A stretch of 64,000 nt of DNA from Streptomyces xylophagus (GCF_000716435.1 NZ_JNWO01000001.1:558001-622000), one strand, 5' to 3'; counted from the first letter of the stretch, positions 35,201 to 43,379 are shown. Notes: generated by a model not told the origin, from the sequence alone. Numbers and translations: made by a program.

Positions 35201-37740
35201 CCTGGGACTTCCCACCGCCTGCCTTCGAGACGGCGGAGTACGACTTCTCGCGCACACCCGATGCACCCACGCCTTCGACCGGACCCGGGCGACTGCCCGC
35301 CGACCAGTGGTTGCATCAGCCGTCGTGGACACGTCTGCGCCGCGCCCGCACCGGCGCCCACGAACCGCGACGCACCGCCGTAGTGGTCACGACACCGGAC
35401 GCGGGTGGCACAGCGTGGCGGTTCCTGGAACGGCACTACGCCCGCGTGGTGACCGTCCGCGCGGGGGAGAGCCTTGCCCGTCTCGACGAGGACCGATACG
35501 AGGCCGATCCTGCGGACTCAGGGCAACTTGCCGCTCTACTGGCCCAGTTCGGACCCGGTGTCGACTGGCTGCACGCGCTGCCGCTGGCCCTCGACGGCAG
35601 CCTCGACGACCACGCGCTGGAGGCGGCGCAATGGGCGTGCCTCGACACCGTCGCGGCGCTCGCCCGCGCCCTGGCCGACGTCCCGGAAGCCGAACGGCCC
35701 CGCGCCTGGCTGCTGTCCCAGGGCGCCCAGCCGGTCACCGGCCCCGTGCGTATCCCTGAGGCGGGTCTGCTCGCCGCCGCCCTCGAAGTCCCCCGGCAGG
35801 AACTGGGCGTGACCCTGCGGTGGACCGACCTGCCCGGACCCCGCCCGGCCGACTGGGCGGCCCATCTGCCCGACCTCCTCCTGGACGACACGATCGGCGA
35901 ACCGGCCACCGCCCTGCGGGACGGCTTCTGGTGGCAGCGCACCCTCCAGCCGGTCCCGGTCCTCAACTCCCCAACGGATGCGGTCCGTTCGGCTGCCTCC
36001 GGAACCCACCTGGTGCTCGGCGGCACGGGCGGAATCGGCGCAACGCTCGCCGCGCGTCTCCTGGAGCACCCCGGCAACCGCGTGGTCCTCCTCGCCCGAG
36101 GAACCGATACACCGCCCGCGCTACGGGCACACCAGGACCGCGTCACACTGGTCCCGGCCGACCTCGCCACCGACGACCTGAGCACGCTCGCGGACAGACT
36201 CGACCCGCACCTCGACGGCCTCGCCGGCATCGTCCACGCCGCGGGCACTGCCGCCGGTGCGCTCCTCGCCCGCCGCGACCCCGCCGCCGCCCGCCGTGCC
36301 ACGGCCGCCAAACTGCGCGGCGCCCTGCTCGTCGAACGGCTCATCGCCGAGCACGATCCCGACTTTGCGGTCTACTGCTCGTCAATGGCGGCCCAGTTCG
36401 GGGGAGTTGGACAGTTCGACTACGCGGCGGCAAACTCCTGCCTGGACGCCTACGCCCAGCACGCACCCGACGGCGACGACGCCACCGTCCGTATGAGCAT
36501 CGGCTGGGACGCCTGGCGGGACGTAGGCATGGCGCAGCACGCACTGACCACCGACGCCCGCCATCAGGAACACCTGAAGACGGCGCTCACGCCCGAGGAC
36601 GGCGCCACGGTCTTCGAACGCGCCCTGCACCTGCAGTTGCCGCACCTGATGGTCAACACCACGCCCCTGGCGGAGGCCCGCCACTTCTACGAGCCGGTCG
36701 CCGACTCCCGACCGGTGCCCTCCGCACAACCCGTACTCGGCGACGCCACGGCCGAACTCACCGAGATCCTGCTCGACCTCCTCGGCGTGGACACCGTCGA
36801 CCCGCAGACCGCGCTGTACGACCTGGGCGCCGACTCGCTCACCCTGCTCGAACTCCTCGACGAGGTGAAACGCCGCTACGGCGCCGACATCGACCTGTCC
36901 CGGCTCAGCCACCGGGTGAGCCTCACCGAGATCCTCGGCCACCTCGACACCGGCACCCGCGCCTCCGCCGCCGTGGACGTCGAGGTGTGGCAGCGCGGAC
37001 CCGGCACGGACGTGCTGTGCCTGATCCATCCGGTGGGCGGCGACATCCAGGCCTACCGCCCTCTGGTAGCCGCTCTGCCGGACGAGTTGACGGTCTGTCT
37101 GATCGCCGACCCGAAACTGCGCGACCCGTCACAGCCGGCTCGGTCGATCGCCGAGCGTGCCGCCCACTATCTGGAAGCCGTCCGCGCCGCGTTTCCGGAC
37201 CACAACATCCGCCTGAGCCTGGCGGGTTGGTCGTTCGGCGCCTGGACCGCCCTGTCCATGGCCGCACTTGCCGAGGCGGACGGTCGACCTGTCGGGGCGG
37301 TCCACCTCCTCGACCCACCGCCGCCCGGCGCCGGACAACGGCTCGCCGCCTACGACGATCAACAGGTGGACGCCGTGTTCGCCCGCGAGTTGAGCGGCAA
37401 CGGCAATGGTGGCGAACGGTTGTCGGAGTCCGGCCGCGCCTACGCCGAACGCCTCGCGCACTGCTGCCGGACCAACCTCGCGGCCATGGCCGAGCACCGG
37501 TTGCCGCGGCTCGACCGGACGCCCGTCGAGGTATGGCTCGCCCAACGCCCCGTAGAGGAACGGGTCTTGGCCCCGGAACCGACCGTGCTCGGTGCGTGGG
37601 ACGCCCATCTGTCCCGCCCCTACCGCCTCCACCACGTCGACGCCACCCACTACGAACTCGTCGCGGAACCCCACGTACAGGCGATCGCCGCCGTACTCGC
37701 GACGCACGCCGCCGTTCCCCACTCCGCCGGACGATCCTGA
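32017..37740 (+). CDS. NRPS/PKS part of hybrid assembly line (A-PCP-KS-KR-ACP-TE), no AT domain
   Basis: 1907 residues in this frame. The A domain lacks only its first ~30 residues (FTSGSSGTPKG at ~84; HYGPTETHVV); its specificity residues D-V-Q-F-V-A-H-V-V-(K) match proline codes. PCP Ser474 lies in GATSL. The KS (~536-935) has active Cys691 (QSACSSS), EAHGTGT and SQIGHLGAAAG. The normal KS-AT linker then runs straight into a post-AT segment with no GQGSQ or GHSxG, so the AT is missing. The KR has GGTGGIG at ~1334 and Ser1455/Tyr1469. ACP Ser1607 lies in GADSL and TE Ser1739 in GWSFG. The line would extend a prolyl group by one ketoreduced C2 unit. GTG 32017 is only the first start codon in frame and is probably not a real start. 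Confidence 0.88.
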   Translation: MALLAAARLNLTVVPLDPAYPPPLLRHVLDQADPLCVLVAPQDEDVLAAIAPPSLPRHILTLTDTPTAEPQLPTHQGLRPLYTLFTSGSSGTPKGVQVPDRTLCNLLTWQRTDGGLRGPAVTQQFSMLSFDVSFQEIFTTLCSGGLLRLVEPAWRHDVPSLLRELETGGAERIFLPYVALQLLAEHGVRTGQFPSRLREVVTAGEQLVCTDAIRRWFAGLPEARLFNHYGPTETHVVSGLCLDGDPAGWPLRPAIGRPVANAALRVVDGGGHPVPPGVTGELLIGGLMANRCYLGDEAPFQDRFADDSDLGTFYRTGDLAHFDAQGLLHYAGRDDSQVKLSGHRLELGQVEAALLQYPGVTNAVAAVANGLLVACLQCRDGDPDPADLADHLAGLLPTYVRIGRFRRLTELPRTPSGKLDRRAALTVPGRELRPAGATAPTLSPLEERLAALFEAVTGKAIGVEQRFFDAGATSLDLMRFQLRCAGEDELAFAVPELFEHVSLRALARLIEGRGVEGTDPITRDAPRPTERGAEEPIAVVGMAVRLPGAPDLAAFWDLVVSGRRGIEHIPTTDERVGARSQLAGMLDFDPGRFTISPHEARLMDPQQRQLLMNCVEALAHAGIGDPTAHRVGLLAACGENTYFQSMLREADPAELPDTFRLALHHEKDFLATKAAYHLGLTGPAFTVQSACSSSLVGVHVAAGLLRQGDADVMLVGGVLVDADLTDGYTYRPQHIFSPDGHCRPFSADAAGTVGASGTGVVVLKPLAAARRDGDKVYAVITGSGINNDGSDKLSYSAPALAGQRAAIRTALHRSGRSGADLGYVEAHGTGTRLGDPVEAAALCQAYGLADDARVALSSVKSQIGHLGAAAGVVGMVRAVLAVHHGIVPPTADFDRLNPEIDDGPFRIPVAAEPWPQDVPRVAAVSSFGIGGTNAHLLLEQPQPTQYGVVPPVPVPCLVLSGSSASAVRADGRRIAAYLRAHPDAYPQVLRHLQAGRPALGHRAAAVCPDAGSAVAWLDALGEVTTPHPQTGLSTLDRDPHALAEAWSAGHILVWPDGPASAPWDFPPPAFETAEYDFSRTPDAPTPSTGPGRLPADQWLHQPSWTRLRRARTGAHEPRRTAVVVTTPDAGGTAWRFLERHYARVVTVRAGESLARLDEDRYEADPADSGQLAALLAQFGPGVDWLHALPLALDGSLDDHALEAAQWACLDTVAALARALADVPEAERPRAWLLSQGAQPVTGPVRIPEAGLLAAALEVPRQELGVTLRWTDLPGPRPADWAAHLPDLLLDDTIGEPATALRDGFWWQRTLQPVPVLNSPTDAVRSAASGTHLVLGGTGGIGATLAARLLEHPGNRVVLLARGTDTPPALRAHQDRVTLVPADLATDDLSTLADRLDPHLDGLAGIVHAAGTAAGALLARRDPAAARRATAAKLRGALLVERLIAEHDPDFAVYCSSMAAQFGGVGQFDYAAANSCLDAYAQHAPDGDDATVRMSIGWDAWRDVGMAQHALTTDARHQEHLKTALTPEDGATVFERALHLQLPHLMVNTTPLAEARHFYEPVADSRPVPSAQPVLGDATAELTEILLDLLGVDTVDPQTALYDLGADSLTLLELLDEVKRRYGADIDLSRLSHRVSLTEILGHLDTGTRASAAVDVEVWQRGPGTDVLCLIHPVGGDIQAYRPLVAALPDELTVCLIADPKLRDPSQPARSIAERAAHYLEAVRAAFPDHNIRLSLAGWSFGAWTALSMAALAEADGRPVGAVHLLDPPPPGAGQRLAAYDDQQVDAVFARELSGNGNGGERLSESGRAYAERLAHCCRTNLAAMAEHRLPRLDRTPVEVWLAQRPVEERVLAPEPTVLGAWDAHLSRPYRLHHVDATHYELVAEPHVQAIAAVLATHAAVPHSAGRS

Positions 37741-37750
37741 GGAGGCCACT

Positions 37751-38821
37751 GTGCAGCACCCCTACACCCGCCTCCCCGCGCGTTCCTTCTGGCGCACCGC
37801 GGTCGCCGAACCCGACCCGCTCGACATCAGCGACCTGTGGACGCCGAAGTTCACGATCGGACAGGACGACCCCGTCGTCACCGCCGGGTCCTGCTTCGCC
37901 GCCCACATCGGAAGGGCCCTTCTGGAGGAGGGCATGCACTGGTACGACGCCGAACTGCCACCGCCGGGACTCACCCGCGCGGAGCGGTCGGCACGCGGCT
38001 ACCGCCGTTTCTCCTTCCGGACCGGGAACATCTACACCGCTGCCGCACTGCGCCAGTGGATCGCCTGGGCGCTCGACGAGGAGAAACCGCCGGAGGAGGT
38101 CTGGGCGGAGGACGGTGTCTTCCACGACCCCTACCGGCCCACCGTCGAACCGGACGGCTTCCCTTCCCCCGACGACCTGCTCCGCTCCCGCGACACCACC
38201 CTCGCCGCCGTCCGCACCGCCCTCATCAAGGCCGACGTCCTTGTCTTCACCCTCGGCCTGACCGAGGCCTGGCACGACACGCCGACCGGCACCGTGCTGC
38301 CGATGTGCCCGGGGACCGTACGCGGCACCTTCGACCCCGCCCGGCACGTCCTGCGCAACCACACGGTGGCGCAGGTGCACAGCGATCTGACGTCCGTGCT
38401 CGACCTGGCGCGCGGGGTCAACTCCCGGCTGCGCATGGTCCTCACCGTCTCCCCGGTGCCGCTGACGGCCACCGCCACCGGCCGCCACGCCCTCGTCGCC
38501 ACCACCCACTCCAAATCCGTACTGCGCGCGGCGGCCGGACAACTCGCCGACGAGTCCGACCACGTCGACTACTTCCCGTCGTACGAGATCGTCACCGGCT
38601 TCCCCTACCGGGCGGCCTCCTACGAGCCCAACCTCCGCACGGTCAGCCCCGACGGGGTGGCCTTCGTGATGCGGCACTTCTTCGAGGCGCTCCAGGGCCG
38701 ACCGGTCGCGCCGAGACCCGTGCCCGAAACCCCCACCCCTGTCGTCGGCGGAGAGGACCACTGGTGTGACGACGCCGTGCTCGACTACTACAACCCCCGC
38801 CCGATTCCTGCTGCTCGGTGA
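37751..38821 (+). CDS. GSCFA-domain protein
   Basis: A 356-residue protein containing the family-naming motif GSCFA at residues 46-50 (VVTAGSCFAAHIGRAL), plus VFTLGLTEAWHD and a YFPSYEIVTGFPYRAASYEPNLRT block. GSCFA proteins are related to SGNH hydrolases and are thought to be esterases or acyltransferases, but few are characterised. GTG 37751 follows GGAGG by 5 nt and lies 10 bp after the assembly-line stop. The following SGNH gene overlaps its last 56 bp in another frame. Acyl transfer to, or removal from, the peptide product is the inferred role. Confidence 0.82.
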   Translation: MQHPYTRLPARSFWRTAVAEPDPLDISDLWTPKFTIGQDDPVVTAGSCFAAHIGRALLEEGMHWYDAELPPPGLTRAERSARGYRRFSFRTGNIYTAAALRQWIAWALDEEKPPEEVWAEDGVFHDPYRPTVEPDGFPSPDDLLRSRDTTLAAVRTALIKADVLVFTLGLTEAWHDTPTGTVLPMCPGTVRGTFDPARHVLRNHTVAQVHSDLTSVLDLARGVNSRLRMVLTVSPVPLTATATGRHALVATTHSKSVLRAAAGQLADESDHVDYFPSYEIVTGFPYRAASYEPNLRTVSPDGVAFVMRHFFEALQGRPVAPRPVPETPTPVVGGEDHWCDDAVLDYYNPRPIPAAR

Positions 38822-39461
38822 CTCCCACGCCGGCTGCGTCGGCCAGGCAGCCCAGGCCGCCGACCTGCCCTTCGTCGGCGGCCCGGTGGGCTCCGGGCGG
38901 GACTTCCTGGGCCCCTTCGCCGATATCGACGGCACCGACCTCACCTTCCGGCGGGCCGAAACGCAGCGGCTGTACCGCGAGTTCCTCGACACCCTCGACG
39001 TGAGCGCGCTCGCCGGACTGCCGGTGCCACTGGTGTGCACATTCGGGCTGAGCGCCCACACGGTGGCCACCCGACAGAACTGGGACCTCTACCGCGAACG
39101 CCACGGCACCGTCCCGGACACCTTCCTGCGCAGCCGCCTCTTCGCCGACCTGGTCAGGGCGACCGTCCGAGGCGCGCTCGCCTTCTACGACCACGCCGTC
39201 ACGCTGGGCCTACGGGTGCTGGCACTCCTGCCGCCCCAGCGCGTCCCCGGGATGTCCGACCCGGACGTCTTCTTCGCCGCCCAGGACATCCTCGTAGCGG
39301 AACTGGCCGTCCGCGACGTCGAGTTGATCGACCTGCGGGTCCGCGTCACCGACGGCACGGGTCGGCAACGCCCCGTGTTCTGCCGGCCGGACGACACGAT
39401 CCACGGCAGCCTCGCCTTCGGCCGCCTGGTCGTATCCGAACTCCTCGACCGAGGCCTGTAA
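38766..39461 (+). CDS. SGNH/GDSL-like hydrolase
   Basis: A 231-residue protein with the SGNH block I at its N-terminus (FLLLGDSHAG, nucleophile Ser20). It also has a LVCTFGLSAH segment and a late His in PDDTIHGSLAFG that could complete the catalytic set. It starts at GTG 38766 after GGAGAGG, inside the end of the GSCFA gene, so the two proteins are probably made in fixed ratio and may act together. There is no signal peptide, so it is cytoplasmic. Its likely substrate is an ester on the NRPS/PKS product. Confidence 0.75.
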   Translation: MTTPCSTTTTPARFLLLGDSHAGCVGQAAQAADLPFVGGPVGSGRDFLGPFADIDGTDLTFRRAETQRLYREFLDTLDVSALAGLPVPLVCTFGLSAHTVATRQNWDLYRERHGTVPDTFLRSRLFADLVRATVRGALAFYDHAVTLGLRVLALLPPQRVPGMSDPDVFFAAQDILVAELAVRDVELIDLRVRVTDGTGRQRPVFCRPDDTIHGSLAFGRLVVSELLDRGL

Positions 39462-39504
39462 CCCCGTCACCCTCACCCCACCGACACCACGGAGGTCGTT
39501 TCTC

Positions 39505-40383
39505 ATGGAGGACTACGCACTCAAGGCCGTCGAGCGGCTCACCACCCGCCCCGCCGAGCCCTACGACACCCTGTCCGTCGCCCCGATCACCCCGCTGCTC
39601 GGCGCGGAGGTCACCGGCCTCGACCTGTCGCGTGAGCTGACACCGCAACAGGAGAAGGAACTCAAGCACGCGTTCCAGACCCACCACGTGCTGGTTTTCC
39701 GCGACCAGGACATCACCCCCGAGGAACACAAGCGGTTCGCGGGCGTCTTCGGCGAACTGCACCCCGTAGCCCTTGCGCCCGAAGGGTCCGACCCGCACAT
39801 CCTGGAGATCAAGGCGACCAAGGAGTCCCGGGCCGTGGCCGGCAACGGCTGGCATGCCGACGGCACCGCCGACGCCGAACCCTCCCTCGGTTCACTGCTG
39901 TACATCACCACCATCCCCGAGGGCGGCAGCGGCGGCGACACCGTCTTCGCCAACATGCACCTCGCCTACGAACTCCTCTCACCGGCGATGCGCAGCTTCC
40001 TGGAAACCCTGACCGCCCTCCACGACGGAGCCCTGCCCTGGACCGCCGCCGGACAGACCCCGCCGCCCGAGTACGAGGTACCGCGCACCGAACAGCCGGT
40101 CGTCGTCCGGCACCCGGAGACCGACCGCAAGCTGCTGTTCGTCAACGCCCCCTACACCTCGCACATCACCCAGCTGTCCCGCACCGAGAGCGACACACTC
40201 CTCGACATGCTGTACGCGCACATAGCCCGCACCCAGGTACTGCACTGCCGGGTCCGCTGGCAGGAGCGCACCCTCGTCCTCTGGGACAACCGCAGCGTCC
40301 AACACCACGCCGTCTGGGACTACTTCCCGCACACCCGCGAGGGTCGCAGGATCGCCGTCAACGGCAGCCGCCTGGAGGCCTGA
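39505..40383 (+). CDS. TauD/TfdA-family Fe(II)/2-oxoglutarate dioxygenase
   Basis: A 292-residue protein with the full TauD signature. The iron ligands are His117 and Asp119 (GWHADGT) and the distal His267 (WDNRSVQHHAVWDY), and the 2-oxoglutarate-binding Arg lies near the end (TREGRRIAVNG). It hydroxylates an unactivated carbon. It starts after GGAGG, 43 bp behind the SGNH gene, and closes the biosynthetic cluster. In detoxin/rimosamide-type pathways a TauD-like enzyme is a conserved partner of the NRPS/PKS; here it would be expected to hydroxylate the pyrrolidine ring. Confidence 0.87.
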   Translation: MEDYALKAVERLTTRPAEPYDTLSVAPITPLLGAEVTGLDLSRELTPQQEKELKHAFQTHHVLVFRDQDITPEEHKRFAGVFGELHPVALAPEGSDPHILEIKATKESRAVAGNGWHADGTADAEPSLGSLLYITTIPEGGSGGDTVFANMHLAYELLSPAMRSFLETLTALHDGALPWTAAGQTPPPEYEVPRTEQPVVVRHPETDRKLLFVNAPYTSHITQLSRTESDTLLDMLYAHIARTQVLHCRVRWQERTLVLWDNRSVQHHAVWDYFPHTREGRRIAVNGSRLEA

Positions 40384-40417
40384 CCCGGATCATCGAGGGA
40401 AGTGACGGTGCCCCACC

Positions 40418-41095
40418 ATGCCCATGTCCGCTGCCCGTGACGCATTCCTTGCCGCGCTGCGGCACGTCGTCACGGCCCTCCACGAGGAGTTGCCGGTGGA
40501 CACCCGGGACGACTGGGCGACCCGTGTGCACGCCCTGCTCGACGAAGGGCCGGACACGAGTAGCCTTCGCGCCGTCCATGTCTGGCACTCCGCCACGATC
40601 TTGCCGCTGCTCAACGAGGCGGCGCAGGACGGGGATTCAGGTGTGTTCACGGCTCTGGGCGAGTTGCACGCTGAGGCGGCGGGTGGCAGGAGAGCGGACC
40701 AGGACACCTGGAGGTCGGCGCTCACCCCGGTGCTCCTGCGCCTTTACGACGCGGCGTACGACCGGACGAGTGCGTACGCCGAAGCCCATGCGGGCGCCCG
40801 TGACTACGCGCTGGGCAAGGGTTTCTCAGCGCCCGAGGCCGACGGATACGGGCACGAGTACGCACGGCTGAGTACCGACGCGAGCGCGCAATCCTGCGCC
40901 GAGGCCCACGCCGAGGCACTCGGCCACGCGCTGGCACGGGCGTACGCGACCGACGGATGCGAGGCGTACGCCGACACGTGTCCCGGCGCCCAACTCCGGG
41001 CCGTCGTACGGGCCACGACGGAACGGGCCGATCCGCTCCCCGCCGCGCGCCTGGCCGAGGGGCTCCTCTCGGCGCTGGCGCCACCGTGGCCGTAG
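40418..41095 (+). CDS. Unrecognised alanine-rich protein at the edge of the cluster
   Basis: A 225-residue soluble protein that I do not recognise with confidence. The C-terminal half (residues ~105-195) is a run of Ala/Tyr/His-rich helical segments with loose periodicity (AYDRTSAYAEAHAGARDYAL; SAEAHAEALGHALARAYA-like). It may resemble the uncharacterised SpcZ-type proteins seen in some antibiotic clusters. It starts 35 bp after the TauD stop, in the same direction, so it may belong to the operon, although no strong ribosome site precedes ATG 40418; an in-frame ATG also lies at 40424. Composition is consistent with a real actinomycete gene. Confidence 0.65.
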   Translation: MPMSAARDAFLAALRHVVTALHEELPVDTRDDWATRVHALLDEGPDTSSLRAVHVWHSATILPLLNEAAQDGDSGVFTALGELHAEAAGGRRADQDTWRSALTPVLLRLYDAAYDRTSAYAEAHAGARDYALGKGFSAPEADGYGHEYARLSTDASAQSCAEAHAEALGHALARAYATDGCEAYADTCPGAQLRAVVRATTERADPLPAARLAEGLLSALAPPWP

Positions 41096-41120
41096 CGACT
41101 CGGCGGGCCGGTTGGCGAGG

Positions 41121-43379
41121 CTAGTGCAGGTGGCCGTAGACCTCGGCGGTGGTGCCGGCTCGGGCTGAGGCGTTGACCGCTTCGGCTCGGGCTTTCGCCG
41201 CGTCGTCGGGACGGTTGGCGGTCTTGAGAGCGAGGGCGAGATTGTTCAGGGTCTGGCCGGTCGCGTACCAGTTGTCGTACTCCTGGCGGATCTTCACCGC
41301 GTCGTGGTAGGCGGCGATGGCCTCCTCCGCGCGGCCCGCCGCGTGCAGGGCCCAGCCCAGACTGTTCAGCGAATCGCCGTGGAGGACCCGGTCACCGGTC
41401 GCGCGGTGAATTTCACAGGCCCGGGCGAAGGCATCGATGGCCTGATCCGTCCGGCCCGCCGTGTCGAGGGAGAGGCCGAGGTTGTGCCACGCGCGTCCTT
41501 CGAGGTGCAGGTCGCCCGTGGTGTGGAAGCGGTCTCGGGCCCGGACGTGGTTGTTGATGGCCTCCTCCACCTGGTCCGTCCTCCGTAGGGCGAGTCCGAG
41601 GTTGTTCCAGGCCATGCCCTCGCCGGTCCGGTCGCCGATGGAGTCGAAGAGGCCCGCGGCGCGGGTCAGTGGTTCGATCGCCTCGTCCGCCCTCTCCGCC
41701 CGCAGCAGCGCACCGCCGAGGTTGTTGCACACGGTCGCCTCGCTGTGCGGGTCCTCCAGACGATGGGCCGCGTCCCGGGCGGCTCGGCCGACGGCGATCC
41801 CGTCGTCGAAGAACCGTCGCCAGCGCAGGAACTCGGCCACGCTCAGTGCCAGGCGGACGGCAGCCGGGGCGTAGCGATCGTCGGTCCACTGGGCCGCGGC
41901 GACCAGATTGACCCGCTCCGCGTCGAGCCAGGCCAGCGCCGCCGCGCGTCCCGCGAAGACCTCCGGCACGGGGTCGCCCTGGAGGAAGCGCAGTTGGCGG
42001 TCGGCGGCCTCCGCGAGACGGCTGTAGTGACTCAGCAGGCGCTCCCGCGCCAGCGCGCCTTCCTCGGCCAGCGCGGGGTCGTCAGCCGTCAGCGTCGCCG
42101 TGTAGCCGCGCACGAGGTCATGGATGCGCCACCGTTCCGTCGTGCCCGTGGATGCCTCAACCTCTGTGATGAGGTGAGCGTGGACCAAGTCGTCCAGGAG
42201 ACGCAGCGCCATGGCGGGGCTCAGCCCGGCCATGGCTGCCGCCGCGTCGGTGCTGATCTCGGTGCTGGGGGCCAGCGCCACCGCGCGCAGCATTCCTGCC
42301 TGGTCGGCACCCAGCCGGCCGAACGACACGTCGAACACCGGAGCCAGGGCCAGTGACCTGCTGTACTGGTCGACTCCCTCGCTGACCAGGGCGCGTGTCG
42401 TGTCGGTGGCCGTCCGCAACTCGTCCACCAGCGAAGCGATCGGGCGGTTCGGGCGTCGGCGCAGCAGGGCGGCGGCGATCTGGAGGCCCAGGGGCAGATG
42501 GCCGCACAGCTGGGCCAGGTCGCGCACTGCCCCGGCCTCGCGCGAGGGCCGGTCGTCGTCTGGATCACGCAGTCGCAGAGCCGTGGCGATCAGGGACACG
42601 GCGTTGTCCGGACTGAGGGCCTCCAGGGCGAGTTGGCGGGCGGGCAGGGAGTCCAGGCGCTCACGGGAGGTGATCAGGACCCGGTGCCGGTCGCTGCCGG
42701 GAAGCAACGGGGAGACCTGCTCCGAGGTCGAGGCGTTGTCCAGCAGGAGCAGTACGGGCTGGTCCTGATCGGCGAGATTGGCGAGGCGGCTGCGGTACAG
42801 CGCGTACTGGTCGACGTCGTCGGACGGGAGTTGGACGTGGCCCACGCCGAGCGCGTGGAGGAGGGAAGTGACCGCCTGGTCGGCCGTCACCGGGGTGTCG
42901 TCGTAGCCGCCCAGGTCGATGAAGAGAGTGCCACCGGGGAACCACTTCCGGGCGCAGGCGGTGTGCGCGGCATCCAGCGCGAGCGCGGTCTTGCCCATAC
43001 CCCCGAGCCCGGTCACGGCGCAGATGACCGCCGGGTTCGGGGTGGTCCGGCTGTCCGCGGGGCACAGGACATCGAGCAGTCTGGTCAGTTCGGTGCGCCT
43101 GCCGGTGAAGCCCGCGGGGGCCGCGGGCAGGGCCGAGAGCGCGGTGAGCACGGGACAGTGGCAGTGGTTGATGACCACTTTTCCGGTGACGGGGCCCCGG
43201 AATTCGCTGCCCCGTAAGTCGATGTGGTCGTGGTGCTCGCCCCCGTTCGGAGCCGTTTCTTCCACTCCTTGCCTCGCCCCCCCGGCATGCCGTCCCGTTC
43301 TTTGGGCGTTTGACGGTAGGGCATCCCGCCCTCGCGGCGAACATAATAGGGTTTTTGTCGTCATCTCATCAATTGACAT
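41121..43379 (-). CDS. STAND NTPase with TPR repeats (NB-ARC type regulator)
   Basis: About 752 residues. A short N-terminal segment (HIDLRGSEFRGPVTGKVV) precedes an NB-ARC NTPase (P-loop VTGLGGMGKTALAL at ~120; Walker B VLLLLDNAS at ~211; GHLPLGLQIAAALL). A winged-helix linker (RWRIHDLVRGYTATL) and at least five TPR repeats follow to the C-terminus (NNLGGALLRAERADEAIEP; NNLGLALRRTDQVEEAINN and so on). These signal-transduction ATPases oligomerise on sensing a ligand. No DNA-binding BTAD/SARP domain is attached. The start is uncertain: the frame is open to a TTG at 43445 inside a palindrome, and the ATG at 43379 is preferred (43364 is possible). Confidence 0.82.
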   Translation of the reverse strand: MSIDEMTTKTLLCSPRGRDALPSNAQRTGRHAGGARQGVEETAPNGGEHHDHIDLRGSEFRGPVTGKVVINHCHCPVLTALSALPAAPAGFTGRRTELTRLLDVLCPADSRTTPNPAVICAVTGLGGMGKTALALDAAHTACARKWFPGGTLFIDLGGYDDTPVTADQAVTSLLHALGVGHVQLPSDDVDQYALYRSRLANLADQDQPVLLLLDNASTSEQVSPLLPGSDRHRVLITSRERLDSLPARQLALEALSPDNAVSLIATALRLRDPDDDRPSREAGAVRDLAQLCGHLPLGLQIAAALLRRRPNRPIASLVDELRTATDTTRALVSEGVDQYSRSLALAPVFDVSFGRLGADQAGMLRAVALAPSTEISTDAAAAMAGLSPAMALRLLDDLVHAHLITEVEASTGTTERWRIHDLVRGYTATLTADDPALAEEGALARERLLSHYSRLAEAADRQLRFLQGDPVPEVFAGRAAALAWLDAERVNLVAAAQWTDDRYAPAAVRLALSVAEFLRWRRFFDDGIAVGRAARDAAHRLEDPHSEATVCNNLGGALLRAERADEAIEPLTRAAGLFDSIGDRTGEGMAWNNLGLALRRTDQVEEAINNHVRARDRFHTTGDLHLEGRAWHNLGLSLDTAGRTDQAIDAFARACEIHRATGDRVLHGDSLNSLGWALHAAGRAEEAIAAYHDAVKIRQEYDNWYATGQTLNNLALALKTANRPDDAAKARAEAVNASARAGTTAEVYGHLH

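Noticed and set aside
35820..38261. An 813-codon frame crossing the end of the synthetase and the GSCFA gene
   Set aside because: It is a shifted reading of two real genes, extremely rich in Arg and Pro.
24093..41095. MbtH-like protein, phosphopantetheinyl transferase, stand-alone AT or exporter genes in the cluster
   Set aside because: Looked for and not found; if needed, these functions must come from elsewhere in the genome.
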